Source of the DNA: Desulfomicrobium escambiense DSM 10707
Lineage (GTDB): Bacteria; Desulfobacterota; Desulfovibrionia; Desulfovibrionales; Desulfomicrobiaceae
DNA length: 64,000 nucleotides
NCBI RefSeq assembly: GCF_000428825.1
Contig: NZ_AUAR01000006.1
Coordinates: forward strand, 124,001 to 188,000
Direction of reading: 5' to 3'
Shown: positions 53,642-64,000 of the stretch, piece by piece
Numbering within the stretch: position 1 is the stretch's first letter
Layout of the letters: every line of letters begins with the position of its first letter
The notes under the pieces: generated by a model
The model's input: only the letters and a program-made list of their open reading frames with translations
Database searches by the model: none
Told to the model about the DNA's origin: nothing
Translations under genes and position numbers: made by a program

Positions 53642-53669
53642 TTGCCTGAGGATCGATTGGCCTTATAGT
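53642..53669 (+). promoter_or_regulatory. Probable lon promoter
   Basis: TTGCCT (53642-53647) and TATAGT (53664-53669) are 16 bases apart. The same stretch can be read as a poor heat-shock sigma32 site, CTTGCC (53641-53646) with CCTTATAG 14 bases on. Either would place the start about 55 bases before lon. Confidence 0.5.
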
Positions 53670-53729
53670 TGACTGAATTCGTTTTTCGCGGCCGAAATTT
53701 CGCGATTACAACCCCACGAGGAGACCACA

Positions 53730-56144
<2,415 letters not shown>

Positions 56145-56164
56145 GTTCTGGACAAACCAGACAG

Positions 56165-56200
56165 AAGCCCCCGCGACCGCGTGCCGGTCCGGGGGCTTTT
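56165..56200 (+). terminator. Terminator after lon
   Basis: AAGCCCCCG (56165-56173) pairs with CGGGGGCTT (56190-56198), with a 16-base loop and TTTTCTT following. Confidence 0.8.
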
Positions 56201-56231
56201 CTTGTGGCCGCGAAGGGATGCTTCACGGGGG

Positions 56232-58682
56232 TCAGGCCGCAGAGGTCTTGGCCTTTCCGGCGCCGGTAACCGGCAGCCCGATGCCGAAAACAGCACCGCG
56301 GCCGGGCTCGGAATCAAGCCACATCCTGCCGCCGTGCCCGCGCGTGACGATGAAGTAGGACACCGAAAGTCCGAGCCCCGTGCCGATGCCCGGCGGCTTG
56401 GTGGTGAAGAAGGGCTCGAAGACGCGGCGCTGCACCTCATAGGGCACCCCCGGGCCGTTGTCCTCGACCTCCACGCGGACATCCCCGTCGCCGCAGGCAA
56501 GGCGGATCTCGATGCAGGGGTCCTCTGCCGGCGGATCGGCCATGGCCTGGGCAGCGTTGCGCAGGAGGTTCAGCAGGACCTGTTCGATCTCGATCTCGGA
56601 GCACTCGACCTGGGGGAGATTTTCCGGGAAGCTCCTGATCACCCGGATTTTCCGGAAATCGAAGGTCTTCTTCAGATCGTAATCGTTTGCGGCCAGGTCC
56701 AGGGCCTTGTCCACGATGAGCGCCATGTCGCAGGGCTCCCGCCGGGACTCGCTCAGACGGCTGAAATCGAGCATGTGGCGGATGATGTTGGCCGCGCGCA
56801 TGGCTGCCGCCTGGATGTCCCGGACCATGTTCGGCAGGCCGCGGGCCTCCAGGTAGGCCCACACGGCCTGCATGTCGACGCCCAGCTCGCCCGCCTTCTC
56901 GATGTTCCTCGCGAAATCCGGCCTGACCCGCAGGGCCATGTTCTGAGCCGCCTGCACGATGATGGCCAGAGGGTTGTTGATCTCGTGGGCCACGCCGGCG
57001 GCGATGCCGCCCACGGAGACCATCTTCTCTGTCTGGATCATCATCTCCTGCATGCGGCTGAATTCGGTCATGTCTCGGACCACGGACAGCAGGAAGCGTT
57101 TGGGCCCGATGGGAATGAACTGGCAGGAGATGTTGCAGCGCAACAACGTGCCGTCCTTGCGGCGGCAACCCATCTCGACGTTGCTCGCGTGCCCGGTCCG
57201 CAGCAGCCGCTCGAGCATCGCCGACCGGCTTTCGGGGTCCGCGAACAGGCCGAGCTCCAGGGTCGTGCGGCCCAGAAGCTCCTCGCGGGAGTAGCCCGAG
57301 AGGGAGACGAAGGCCTCGTTGACATCCACGAGAGCCCCGCTTTCCGGCTCCGACAGGGATATGGCGTCGGGCGAGAGCTTGAACAGGCGGGAAAACTTCT
57401 CTTCGGACTGGCGGAGCATCTCCTCGGTGCGTTTGCGGTCGGTGATGTCGCGGAAGATGCCTTCGACCCCGAGCACGTTCCCGGCCTCGTCGTGGTAGAA
57501 ATTGCTTGAGGTGGCGACCAGCACGGGGGTGCCGTCCCCCCTCTTCAGGTGCACCTCGAAATCCGTCACCCGGCCGCGCGACCGCATCAGCTCCAGAAAC
57601 TGCTCGCGACGATGGGACTCGAACCAGAACTCCTCGTTGGGCCTGCCGAGCATATCTTCGACGCTGCCGTACCCCAGCAGACGCGCGCCCGAAGGGCTGA
57701 CCATGCACAGGCGCCCGGCCGCGTCGGTGCGGTAGAAAACGTCCTGGATGTTGTCGACGACCGAACGGTAGAGCTTCTCGCTGCGGCGGAGTGCCTCCTC
57801 GGTCTGCTTGCGTTCAGTGATGTCGACGATCAGCGAGAGCATGACGTCCCGGCCCTGCAGGCTGACGGTTTCGGCCGACCACAGCGCGAAGCGCGTCTCG
57901 CCCGAGCGGGTCAGAAATTCGATGGGGAAGTCCTTGAAAAACCCTTTTTCGCGCAGTACGGCTATGGCCCGGTCCCGCTCACCGGGGTCGGCCCAGATAC
58001 CGACCTCACGGGACGTGCGGCCGAGCTGCTCCTCGCGCGGGTAGCCGAGCATCTCCACCCAGCGTTCGTTGACGTCGAGAAACGTTCCGGTGGCGATGTC
58101 CGAGAGGATCAGAGGCGCGGGGTTGGCGTTGAAGGACTTGGCGAAGCGCTCCTCGCTCTGACGCAGCAGCTCTTCCGAAGCCTTGCGTTCCGTGATGTCC
58201 CGGCCCACGCCGATGATCTCGACGATGTTTCCGGCGGGGCCAAGGATCGCGGAATCGTTCCAGGCGAACCACCGCCAGCCTGCGGCGGTCATGGCCCGCT
58301 GCTCCATGTAGGCCAGGTGCGGAGGGATGAGGAGGTTTTTCATGGCTTCCCGGGTCGCGGGAAGGTCTTCCTCGTGGACCAGGGGCATGAAGGCCGTGCC
58401 GAGGAGTTCGGACTCGGCTTTGCCGAAGGTGCGGCAATAGGACGGACTCACGTACAGAAAGCGCCCCTGCGCATCGACCTTCACCACGAGATCGGTCTGA
58501 TGCTCCACGAGAACGCGGAATTTCTTCTCACGGTCCCGCGCGTCGCGCAGGGAGCTCCGCAGGGAAGCCGTCTCGGCGTCCAGGCGCCCACGCCGGGCCG
58601 CATTCGAGACTGCTGCGGCCGGGATCGACAACCGTCTTCCACGAAGTGATGCGCGTCCTGCGGTCGATCGTGCTGCGGACAT
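56232..58682 (-). CDS. Sensor histidine kinase with four PAS domains
   Basis: 816 residues, no clear membrane segment, so probably cytoplasmic. Four PAS/PAC units cover about residues 55-170, 180-295, 300-425 and 430-545. The H-box is GVAHEINNPL with His566, followed by a helical insert of about 35 residues before the second HisKA helix (HMLDFSRLSE). The ATPase has N-box LLRNAAQAM (Asn709), DNGPGVP, and GIGTGLGLSV. No response regulator is adjacent, so it is an orphan kinase. It follows a CBS-pair gene and an HD-domain gene on the same strand. Confidence 0.93.
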   Translation of the reverse strand: MSAARSTAGRASLRGRRLSIPAAAVSNAARRGRLDAETASLRSSLRDARDREKKFRVLVEHQTDLVVKVDAQGRFLYVSPSYCRTFGKAESELLGTAFMPLVHEEDLPATREAMKNLLIPPHLAYMEQRAMTAAGWRWFAWNDSAILGPAGNIVEIIGVGRDITERKASEELLRQSEERFAKSFNANPAPLILSDIATGTFLDVNERWVEMLGYPREEQLGRTSREVGIWADPGERDRAIAVLREKGFFKDFPIEFLTRSGETRFALWSAETVSLQGRDVMLSLIVDITERKQTEEALRRSEKLYRSVVDNIQDVFYRTDAAGRLCMVSPSGARLLGYGSVEDMLGRPNEEFWFESHRREQFLELMRSRGRVTDFEVHLKRGDGTPVLVATSSNFYHDEAGNVLGVEGIFRDITDRKRTEEMLRQSEEKFSRLFKLSPDAISLSEPESGALVDVNEAFVSLSGYSREELLGRTTLELGLFADPESRSAMLERLLRTGHASNVEMGCRRKDGTLLRCNISCQFIPIGPKRFLLSVVRDMTEFSRMQEMMIQTEKMVSVGGIAAGVAHEINNPLAIIVQAAQNMALRVRPDFARNIEKAGELGVDMQAVWAYLEARGLPNMVRDIQAAAMRAANIIRHMLDFSRLSESRREPCDMALIVDKALDLAANDYDLKKTFDFRKIRVIRSFPENLPQVECSEIEIEQVLLNLLRNAAQAMADPPAEDPCIEIRLACGDGDVRVEVEDNGPGVPYEVQRRVFEPFFTTKPPGIGTGLGLSVSYFIVTRGHGGRMWLDSEPGRGAVFGIGLPVTGAGKAKTSAA

Positions 58683-58762
58683 TTCGGAGAGGCCTCCCTT
58701 CCCGGTTGGATATGCGGACGGCGTTCAGGCACAGCGCCCGGCCTCATGACCAGCGCGCAGTG

Positions 58763-58791
58763 GCGCAGGCTCCGCGACACGAAGCCTGCGC
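58763..58791. other. Hairpin between the CBS gene and the histidine kinase gene
   Basis: GCGCAGGCT (58763-58771) and AGCCTGCGC (58783-58791) form a 9-bp perfect stem 12 bases past the CBS stop codon. There is no T-run. Confidence 0.5.
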
Positions 58792-58802
58792 ACCCGGACA
58801 CG

Positions 58803-59279
58803 CTAGGGTATCAGCGAATCGCTGATCTCCTTGAAGAGGTCGGCCAAACAGACCACGCCGATGATGCGCCCGCCCTCCTCCACCACGGCCCGGCCGCGGC
58901 GGTAGTCGAGGAAGACCTCGAGCACCCTGGCCAGGGGATCGTTGGGCTTGAGCATGGGGATATCGTGCTGCAGGCAGTCGGTGATGCGAACCTGGGCGCA
59001 GCTGCGGCAGGCGATGGAGAAGGCCCGGTCCCAGTCCACCTCGTTGCCGTCCAGGACCGAGCCCTTGAGCAGGCACGGCCCGATGCCCTGGATCAGATTC
59101 CACATGGACAGGATGCCCAGAAATTTCTCGCTCTTGGAAAAAACCAGCACGAAACTGCCGTCGGGCTGCCTGCCGCGGATGTCCCGCAAGGCGCCGATGG
59201 CTTCGGACAGACTCGCGTCCTCGCGCACGACGGCGAAATCCGACCGCATGATGTCCCAGACCCTTTTGCGAACCAGCAT
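58803..59279 (-). CDS. CBS-pair domain protein
   Basis: 158 residues made of two CBS motifs. The first is RKRVWDIMRSDFAVVREDAS with LGILSMWNLI; the second is HDIPMLKPNDPLARVLEVFL with IGVVCLADLFKEI. Between them is a Cys-x2-Cys (ACRSC) that is unusual for a bare CBS pair. Such proteins sense adenosine nucleotides. It lies 54 bases after an HD-domain gene, and the histidine kinase gene follows it, on the same strand. Confidence 0.88.
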   Translation of the reverse strand: MLVRKRVWDIMRSDFAVVREDASLSEAIGALRDIRGRQPDGSFVLVFSKSEKFLGILSMWNLIQGIGPCLLKGSVLDGNEVDWDRAFSIACRSCAQVRITDCLQHDIPMLKPNDPLARVLEVFLDYRRGRAVVEEGGRIIGVVCLADLFKEISDSLIP

Positions 59280-59333
59280 GATGAACTCCCGTGTTGAGTA
59301 TGTCGAAAAACAGGGTCCGCCCCTGTGGTGTCC

Positions 59334-60587
59334 TCAGTCGAAATCGGCCAGCAGCGCCCCGATGTGCAGCTCGTCGGTCAGGGACTGGTTCTGGTAGAGG
59401 TTCCTGATCCGCCATGAAGCCTGCTGCAGATGCGCGTTGGTTATGCCGTTGGACAGCGCGGTGTAGGCTTCGAGAAAAGCCGCGAGGTGGTCGCAGATCT
59501 TGAGCATGCGCCCGTCCTTGGGGCAGAAGCGGTCCTCGTTGTATTGTCCCTGGAGCTGCTCCCAGCCGACGACGCGCGCCGCGCCGTCCTGCAGGATGGT
59601 GGCCTCGAACTCGGAGCCTACCTCGATGCCCAGGAAATACGAGAGCCGCTCCACGAGGTCGGTATACACCGAGCGGTCCAGGATGGAAAAGAGGCGCTGC
59701 TCGATTTCCTTGCCTTCGTATTCGCGGATCAGGTCGCCGATGCCCTGCACGGAACTCTTGACCGGCGAGATGATGTCGCGGGTCAGGAGTTCGGGGATGT
59801 CGTGAAAAAGGCCAGCGAAGAAATTGTTGTGCCGCCGCACGGGACAGGCGCCCACGGCGATGCTGAAAAAATAGGCCAGGCAGGCCACGATGAACATGTG
59901 CCCCAGGACCGACGTCTCGGGGATGCGCGGCGTCTGGGACCAGCGCTTCTGGAAGCGCAGGCGGCCGCACATGAAGGCGAACTTGCCGAGCCTGGTCCCG
60001 GGGCCTTCCAGGAGCTGGCGCACACCGGCCAGATCGAGGTGGGCTTCAAGGCCCTGGCGGAAGTTCTCCTCGATCTCGTCCATCTCCTCGTCCCACTGGT
60101 TCAGGTCGCGGATGAGGTGGAACTCCCAGCGGCTGGCGAAGAGATGGGCCGCGTCGAGGATGCGCGAGGCCAGGCTCTCGTCGCGCCGCACCTGGCGCTC
60201 GAAATGAGTGCGCATGGCGTCCCAGAAATCCTTGCCCAGGGGCTGGACCCTGGGCTGGAGTTCGTTCAGGACCCAGGCCGTGAGCTTTTCGTAATGGGCG
60301 GGGTTGGCCTTGATCTGGTAGAAGATGGGCGGCTTGATGTCGGTGATGACCAGCCGGTAGAGGTAGTCGAAGATGCCGCCGCGGACGATGTCCTCGCCCA
60401 GGGCCGACTTCTCCTCGGGCGACATGCCCTGGGAGTTGAGCTCGAACAGGAGCCAGGCCGCGATCATCTTGTGGGCCTGCTTGTCCACCTCCACAAGCTC
60501 CATGGGACGCATCTTGTCGTTCCAGCGCTTCATGAAGCTTCCGGAAAAAACGAGCTGAAGCAGGCCCTTGCGTATGCTGGCCACCAT
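59334..60587 (-). CDS. HD-domain metal-dependent phosphohydrolase
   Basis: 417 residues. The HD signature is [20 protein letters not shown] about two-thirds along, with an upstream His in [19 protein letters not shown], the pattern of the YfbR/HDDC2-like group, but with a long N-terminal region (about 230 residues) of unknown fold. The substrate may be a nucleotide. It is the first gene of the minus-strand HD-CBS-kinase set. It faces away from rplM with 241 bases between. Confidence 0.8.
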   Translation of the reverse strand: MVASIRKGLLQLVFSGSFMKRWNDKMRPMELVEVDKQAHKMIAAWLLFELNSQGMSPEEKSALGEDIVRGGIFDYLYRLVITDIKPPIFYQIKANPAHYEKLTAWVLNELQPRVQPLGKDFWDAMRTHFERQVRRDESLASRILDAAHLFASRWEFHLIRDLNQWDEEMDEIEENFRQGLEAHLDLAGVRQLLEGPGTRLGKFAFMCGRLRFQKRWSQTPRIPETSVLGHMFIVACLAYFFSIAVGACPVRRHNNFFAGLFHDIPELLTRDIISPVKSSVQGIGDLIREYEGKEIEQRLFSILDRSVYTDLVERLSYFLGIEVGSEFEATILQDGAARVVGWEQLQGQYNEDRFCPKDGRMLKICDHLAAFLEAYTALSNGITNAHLQQASWRIRNLYQNQSLTDELHIGALLADFD

Positions 60588-60656
60588 CGACCTCCAGGTG
60601 TTGCCGGGACCGTCCCGGCGGGTGAAAAATTTTCTTCGAATTCCTGCGAAAAATGC

Positions 60657-60685
60657 TTTACAAGCGGGCCCAGGACAGATAGCTG
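60657..60685 (+). promoter_or_regulatory. Candidate rplM-rpsI promoter
   Basis: TTTACA (60657-60662) with TAGCTG (60680-60685) 17 bases on. The -10 is poor. A start near 60692 gives a leader of about 137 bases. Confidence 0.35.
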
Positions 60686-60737
60686 ATTCGTTCCTTATCC
60701 CACAAGCATTGTTTCGTTACGTTGTAGCGGTTAGAGG

Positions 60738-60767
60738 GGTAAAGCACAACCATTTGTGCACGTTACC
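60738..60767 (+). promoter_or_regulatory. Stem-loop in the rplM leader
   Basis: Inner stem GCACAA (60744-60749) with TTGTGC (60754-60759) around CCAT, and outer stem GGTAA (60738-60742) with TTACC (60763-60767), separated by a small internal loop. It ends 61 bases before the rplM ATG. Ribosomal protein leaders are often autoregulated; here it is a guess. Confidence 0.4.
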
Positions 60768-60828
60768 ACCGATTTCAAGGTTGAAAGCACCCGCAACGAC
60801 ACGGGTTTTACCGGCAGGAGCCACAGAA

Positions 60829-61257
60829 ATGAAGACCTACAGCCCCAAAGCAAGCGAACTGACCCACAAATGGTACCTTGTCGACGCCAAGGACAAGGTC
60901 CTGGGCCGTCTTGCGACGGAAATAGCCACCCGCCTCCGCGGAAAGCACAAGGCCGAGTTCGCCCCGCACATGGATAACGGCGATTTCATCATCGTCATCA
61001 ACGCGGACAAGATCAAAGTGACCGGGCAGAAGCCCACCCAGAAGGTGTACTACCGTCACACCGGCTACGTGGGCGGTCTCAAGGAGACCACCCTGGAAGA
61101 AATGATGGGCAAGAGCCCCGAAACGGTCATCCACAAGGCGGTCCGCGGCATGCTCCCCAAGAGCGCCCTGGGCTACCAGCTGATCAAGAAACTGAAAGTG
61201 TACTCCGGCACGGAACACCCCCACCAGGCCCAGCAGCCTGAAGTGCTGGACATCTAA
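60829..61257 (+). CDS. rplM: 50S ribosomal protein L13
   Basis: 142 residues, the same as E. coli. It has [38 protein letters not shown] and [12 protein letters not shown] with the late [15 protein letters not shown]. It assembles early into the 50S subunit. The ATG at 60829 has GGAG upstream; the open frame extends 87 codons further through non-coding leader. rpsI follows 18 bases later. Confidence 0.98.
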   Translation: MKTYSPKASELTHKWYLVDAKDKVLGRLATEIATRLRGKHKAEFAPHMDNGDFIIVINADKIKVTGQKPTQKVYYRHTGYVGGLKETTLEEMMGKSPETVIHKAVRGMLPKSALGYQLIKKLKVYSGTEHPHQAQQPEVLDI

Positions 61258-61275
61258 GCAGGGATGGAGAGGATT

Positions 61276-61668
61276 ATGAGCCAAGATTTCTTCTACGGTA
61301 CCGGCAAAAGAAAGACTTCCGTTTCCCGGACCAGATTGTACAAGGGCACCGGAACCATCACCGTCAACGGACGCGAGTTGGCCGACTACTTCCCCCGCGC
61401 CACGCTGCAGATGATCATCCGTCAGCCCCTCAAGCTGACCAAGACCATTGAAAAGTTCAACATCGCCTGCCGCGTCACCGGCGGCGGACTTTCCGGACAG
61501 GCCCAGGCCGTGCGCCATGGCATCAGCCGCGCCCTGCTGGAGTTCGATCCGGAAATGCGCGGCGTCCTGAAGCGCGCCGGCTTCCTGACCCGCGACTCCC
61601 GCGTCAAGGAAAGAAAGAAGTACGGTCAGCGCGCAGCCCGCGCCAGGTTCCAGTACTCCAAGCGTTAA
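61276..61668 (+). CDS. rpsI: 30S ribosomal protein S9
   Basis: 130 residues. It opens [18 protein letters not shown], contains [19 protein letters not shown] and ends in the conserved RARFQYSKR that reaches the P-site tRNA. The ATG is at 61276 with GGAGAGG upstream. A strong terminator follows. Confidence 0.98.
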   Translation: MSQDFFYGTGKRKTSVSRTRLYKGTGTITVNGRELADYFPRATLQMIIRQPLKLTKTIEKFNIACRVTGGGLSGQAQAVRHGISRALLEFDPEMRGVLKRAGFLTRDSRVKERKKYGQRAARARFQYSKR

Positions 61669-61694
61669 TCGCCTCTTGTTTTCGAACATTCCGG

Positions 61695-61730
61695 GGCAGA
61701 GGTGCATACGCACCTCTGCCTTCTTTTTTT
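61695..61730 (+). terminator. Terminator after rpsI
   Basis: GGCAGAGGTGC (61695-61705), an ATAC loop and GCACCTCTGCC (61710-61720) followed by TTCTTTTTTT. Confidence 0.92.
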
Positions 61731-61743
61731 CAAGGAGCGCCGC

Positions 61744-63024
61744 ATGAGCAGCAAAAAGATACAACCCGTCCTGGTGTTTGCGGATGCGGACGGCAGCGTG
61801 TACGACCACCCGGAACTGCTCATGCTCGTGCGCAGGGGACGAGAGCTGGCCCTGCCGCGCCCGGACGAGCTCATCCCCCTGCCCGAGGGCAGCGACCTCT
61901 ACCTCCTCCCCGGGCGAAGCGCCCTGGGCCTGGACCCAGCCACGGGCAAAGCCGAAGCCCTGGAAGAACGGGCCGTGGCAGCCTTCGTCTGCCCGTCCTA
62001 CACCCTCTCGGCCACGGCCGCCTATCTCAAGTCCGAGGGCGCGCCGAACCTGCCCCTTTTCGCCTACGGCGCGGTGGGTTTTGCCCGCGACCGCTTCTGG
62101 GTCGCGGCCACCCAGGTCGACAAGGACCGGAGGCAGGTCTTCACGGGCGTGGCCCCCGAGAGAATTTCCAAGGGCGCCGAGGACCTGCTCCGGCGCTATC
62201 CGAAAAACCGCCTCATCCAGCACCTGGCCCGCTGCGCCCTGACCTTCTGCTGCCCTGCAGCCAAGAACCTGGCCCTGGGGCGCTACGAGGGGCCCCTGCC
62301 CACGGCCAGAGCCTGCAACGCGCGCTGTTACGGCTGCATCTCGCACCAGCCGGCGGGCTCCGATTTCCCCTCGCCCCAGAACCGCATCGACTTCACGCCC
62401 ACCCCCGAGGAGATCGCGGAAGTCATGCTCCTGCACGCACGGCGGGCCAAGAACCCGGTCCTGTCCTTCGGTCAGGGCTGCGAGGGCGAGCCCCTGACCG
62501 AGGCGGCCCTCATCGCCGAGGCCATCGGCCGCTTCCGCGCCCAGAACGGACAGGGCACGGTCAACGTGAACACCAACGCGAGCCTGCCCGAAGCCATCCC
62601 CGGTCTGGCCAAGGCCGGCCTCGACTCCATCCGCGTCAGCCTCAACAGCGCGCGGGAGGCTGTCTACAACAGCTACTACCGGCCCCACGGCTACGCCTTC
62701 GGCGACGTGAAGCGCACCATCACCACGGCTAAGGAGCACGGACTGTTCGTGTCCCTGAACTATCTGTTCTTCCCCGGCGTGAACGATACCGAGAGCGAAC
62801 TGGAGGCCCTGACCGGCCTCGTCTCGTCCACGAGACCGGACTATGTCCAGATGCGCAACCTGAGCCTCGACCCGGACCTCTACCTGGGCTGCGTGGGCGA
62901 CCCGACGGAACCGTGCATGGGCCTGGCCAATTTCATGAAGCGACTCAAGAAAGCCTGCCCCTGGATCAACTACGGGTACTTCAACCCCTTCCTGCGTGAC
63001 GGCGAACCCGTGCTCTGGACGTAA
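61744..63024 (+). CDS. Radical SAM protein of unknown function
   Basis: 426 residues. The [4Fe-4S] motif Cys191-x3-Cys195-x2-Cys198 (CNARCYGC) is late, preceded by about 190 residues that do not match a domain I know. That region includes a Cys cluster (Cys164, Cys169, Cys170). After the core come SFGQGCEGEPL (a GGEP-like SAM motif), NVNTNASLP and SIRVSLNS. No carrier protein or peptide substrate gene is adjacent. The ATG at 61744 has AAGGAG upstream. It follows rpsI behind a terminator and precedes the EamA gene by 3 bases. Confidence 0.85.
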   Translation: MSSKKIQPVLVFADADGSVYDHPELLMLVRRGRELALPRPDELIPLPEGSDLYLLPGRSALGLDPATGKAEALEERAVAAFVCPSYTLSATAAYLKSEGAPNLPLFAYGAVGFARDRFWVAATQVDKDRRQVFTGVAPERISKGAEDLLRRYPKNRLIQHLARCALTFCCPAAKNLALGRYEGPLPTARACNARCYGCISHQPAGSDFPSPQNRIDFTPTPEEIAEVMLLHARRAKNPVLSFGQGCEGEPLTEAALIAEAIGRFRAQNGQGTVNVNTNASLPEAIPGLAKAGLDSIRVSLNSAREAVYNSYYRPHGYAFGDVKRTITTAKEHGLFVSLNYLFFPGVNDTESELEALTGLVSSTRPDYVQMRNLSLDPDLYLGCVGDPTEPCMGLANFMKRLKKACPWINYGYFNPFLRDGEPVLWT

Positions 63025-63027
63025 GCC

Positions 63028-63918
63028 ATGAACGACCGGACCCTGGGCTTTCTCAGCATGCTGGCCTCGACCCTGTTCTTCTCGGCCACCTCGACGCTCA
63101 TCCGCCTGGCACCGGGCATCGACCCATTCAAGACGTCGCTCTTCCGCTTCGCCATCGGCCTGACACTGCTCGGCACGGCGGCCATGGGCCGGCGCATCCG
63201 CCTCGACTTCCACAACCCGGCCCTGCTTTTCGCCCGCGGTCTGACCGGCGGGGTCTCCGTGTTTCTCTTTTTCTGGTCCATCAACGCCATCGGCCTGGGC
63301 AAGGGAACGCTCCTGAGCTACACCTACCCGGTCTTCGCGGCCATCTGGGGCGTCCTGCTGCTCGGCGAGCGGGTTTCGCCGCGCACCTGGGGGCTGATCC
63401 TGCTGTCCTTTTTCGGCGTCGCGCTGACCTCCGCGGGTCGCGGGGAAGACCTGCTGACCGCCATCGGCCTGAACGAACTCCTGGCCCTGGCCGGAGGCAT
63501 GCTCTCGGGCCTGGCCATCGTCATCGTGCGCAAGCTGCGGGCCACGGAATCGTCCTACGCCATCTTCTTCTCACAGTGCGTGGTCGGTTTCTGGCTCATG
63601 CTCATCCCGGCCAATGTCCTCCCGTCGAAAATTGGCATCGGGGGCGGCTTCATCCTGCTGGGCATCGGCGTCACCGCGGCCATCGGGCAGCTGCTCATGA
63701 CCTATTCCTTCAAGGCCCTCTCGGCGTCCCAAGGATCCATCATCGCCCTGGTCACCCCGGTGGCGAACATCGCCATCGGCTTGGCCGTGTTCGGGGAGAC
63801 CGTCACGCCCGTCAGCGCCGCGGGCATGGCGCTCGTCCTGGTGGCCAGCCTGCTGATTGGCCTGGAAAAAGAGGAAAAAAAGAGGCCGCAGGGTTCTGCG
63901 GCCTTGGCAAGCGCTTGA
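63028..63918 (+). CDS. EamA-family drug/metabolite transporter
   Basis: 296 residues with ten membrane segments in two EamA repeats (first about 10-140, second about 152-283). Typical parts are FFSATSTLIRLAPG, SYTYPVFAAIWGVLLLGE and SIIALVTPVANIAIGLAVFGE. It is an inner-membrane exporter of unknown substrate. It starts 3 bases after the radical SAM gene. The last 13 residues (KKRPQGSAALASA) are encoded by a hairpin that also acts as terminator for the facing gene. Confidence 0.92.
   Translation: MNDRTLGFLSMLASTLFFSATSTLIRLAPGIDPFKTSLFRFAIGLTLLGTAAMGRRIRLDFHNPALLFARGLTGGVSVFLFFWSINAIGLGKGTLLSYTYPVFAAIWGVLLLGERVSPRTWGLILLSFFGVALTSAGRGEDLLTAIGLNELLALAGGMLSGLAIVIVRKLRATESSYAIFFSQCVVGFWLMLIPANVLPSKIGIGGGFILLGIGVTAAIGQLLMTYSFKALSASQGSIIALVTPVANIAIGLAVFGETVTPVSAAGMALVLVASLLIGLEKEEKKRPQGSAALASA
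63872..63904 (-). terminator. Minus-strand terminator inside the EamA coding end
   Basis: AGGCCGCAG (63883-63891), a GGTT loop and CTGCGGCCT (63896-63904) form a perfect 9-bp stem. On the minus strand it is followed by CTTTTTTTCC, making a strong terminator for the gene ending at 63940, 36 bases upstream. Confidence 0.75.
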
Positions 63919-63939
63919 AAGAGAGGCCGGAAAAGGCCT

Positions 63940-64000
63940 TTATTCGCAGTTGTCGGAGGCGGGAGACGGAAAGTCGATGCGGACCTGCTCCTCGCCCTCG
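63940..64000 (-). CDS. C-terminal end of an unknown minus-strand gene (partial)
   Basis: The last 19 codons and a TAA stop (complement of 63940-63942) are visible, encoding an acidic tail ending ASDNCE. The gene extends beyond the window. It converges on the EamA gene and is closed by the terminator at 63872-63904. The reading frame is supported mainly by that terminator, so the call is moderate. The protein is not identified. Confidence 0.5.
   Translation of the reverse strand, partial: EGEEQVRIDFPSPASDNCE

Overview
The window is a 64 kb piece of a GC-rich bacterial chromosome made almost wholly of core genes. The gene content points to an anaerobic, probably sulfate-reducing deltaproteobacterium of the Desulfovibrionales type. 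Supporting features are a SulP anion permease, rubrerythrin with Fe/Mn superoxide dismutase, a four-subunit ferredoxin-linked 2-oxoacid oxidoreductase, a stand-alone ferredoxin-thioredoxin reductase catalytic chain, and the order DUF177-rpmF-plsX-fabH-fabG-acpP-fabF-glyA-dCMP deaminase-ribD-ribE-ribBA-ribH-nusB-leuS-lptE-holA-radC. This placement is an inference from gene content; no species is claimed. I see no tRNA, rRNA, CRISPR array, insertion sequence, integrase or phage gene, and no intergenic gap longer than 300 bases.

Layout. 1-5 kb: end of a SulP permease behind a tandem-Usp protein, a TrmO/class II aldolase fusion, a DEAD-box RNA helicase with a long leader, a small unknown protein and rubrerythrin. 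5.2-11.8 kb: a tetR gene with its own palindromic operator, followed by a complete tripartite RND efflux operon. 11.8-15 kb: two glycosyltransferases (GT9 and CgeB/DUF3880-like). 15-19.4 kb: dnaE-queD-dtd. 19.5-25.1 kb: a compact minus-strand cluster korDABC-surE-fba-gap. 25.3-27.8 kb: YhaM-like HD nuclease, tmk and a GT2 glycosyltransferase. 27.8-33 kb: fumC, nitroreductase, mtgA, rarD and a DegT aminotransferase. 33-37.5 kb: glutaredoxin-FTR pair, Nfu, gltX, THUMP methyltransferase and sod. 37.5-56.2 kb: rpmB facing the long lipid/riboflavin/translation run, ending with lon. 56.2-60.6 kb: a minus-strand signalling set (HD-domain protein, CBS pair, four-PAS histidine kinase). 60.8-64 kb: rplM-rpsI, a radical SAM protein, an EamA transporter, and the tail of an unknown minus-strand gene.

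How it fits together. The 2-oxoacid oxidoreductase, aldolase and GAPDH form one apparent transcription unit joining ferredoxin-driven carbon metabolism to the lower (gluconeogenic) glycolytic steps, and the GAPDH has cofactor-pocket residues that suggest NADP use. The fatty-acid genes run from PlsX to FabF, with a strong terminator after acpP. The riboflavin genes form a complete ribD-E-BA-H set. Oxygen and redox defence is spread over rubrerythrin, SOD, glutaredoxin/FTR and Nfu.

No clearly new multi-gene system is visible. The most unusual items are the TrmO-aldolase fusion, the altered GAPDH pocket, the FTR catalytic chain with a CYC third motif, a probable leaderless autoregulated tetR promoter, a minus-strand terminator lying inside the 3' coding end of the EamA gene, and several structured leaders or palindromes.
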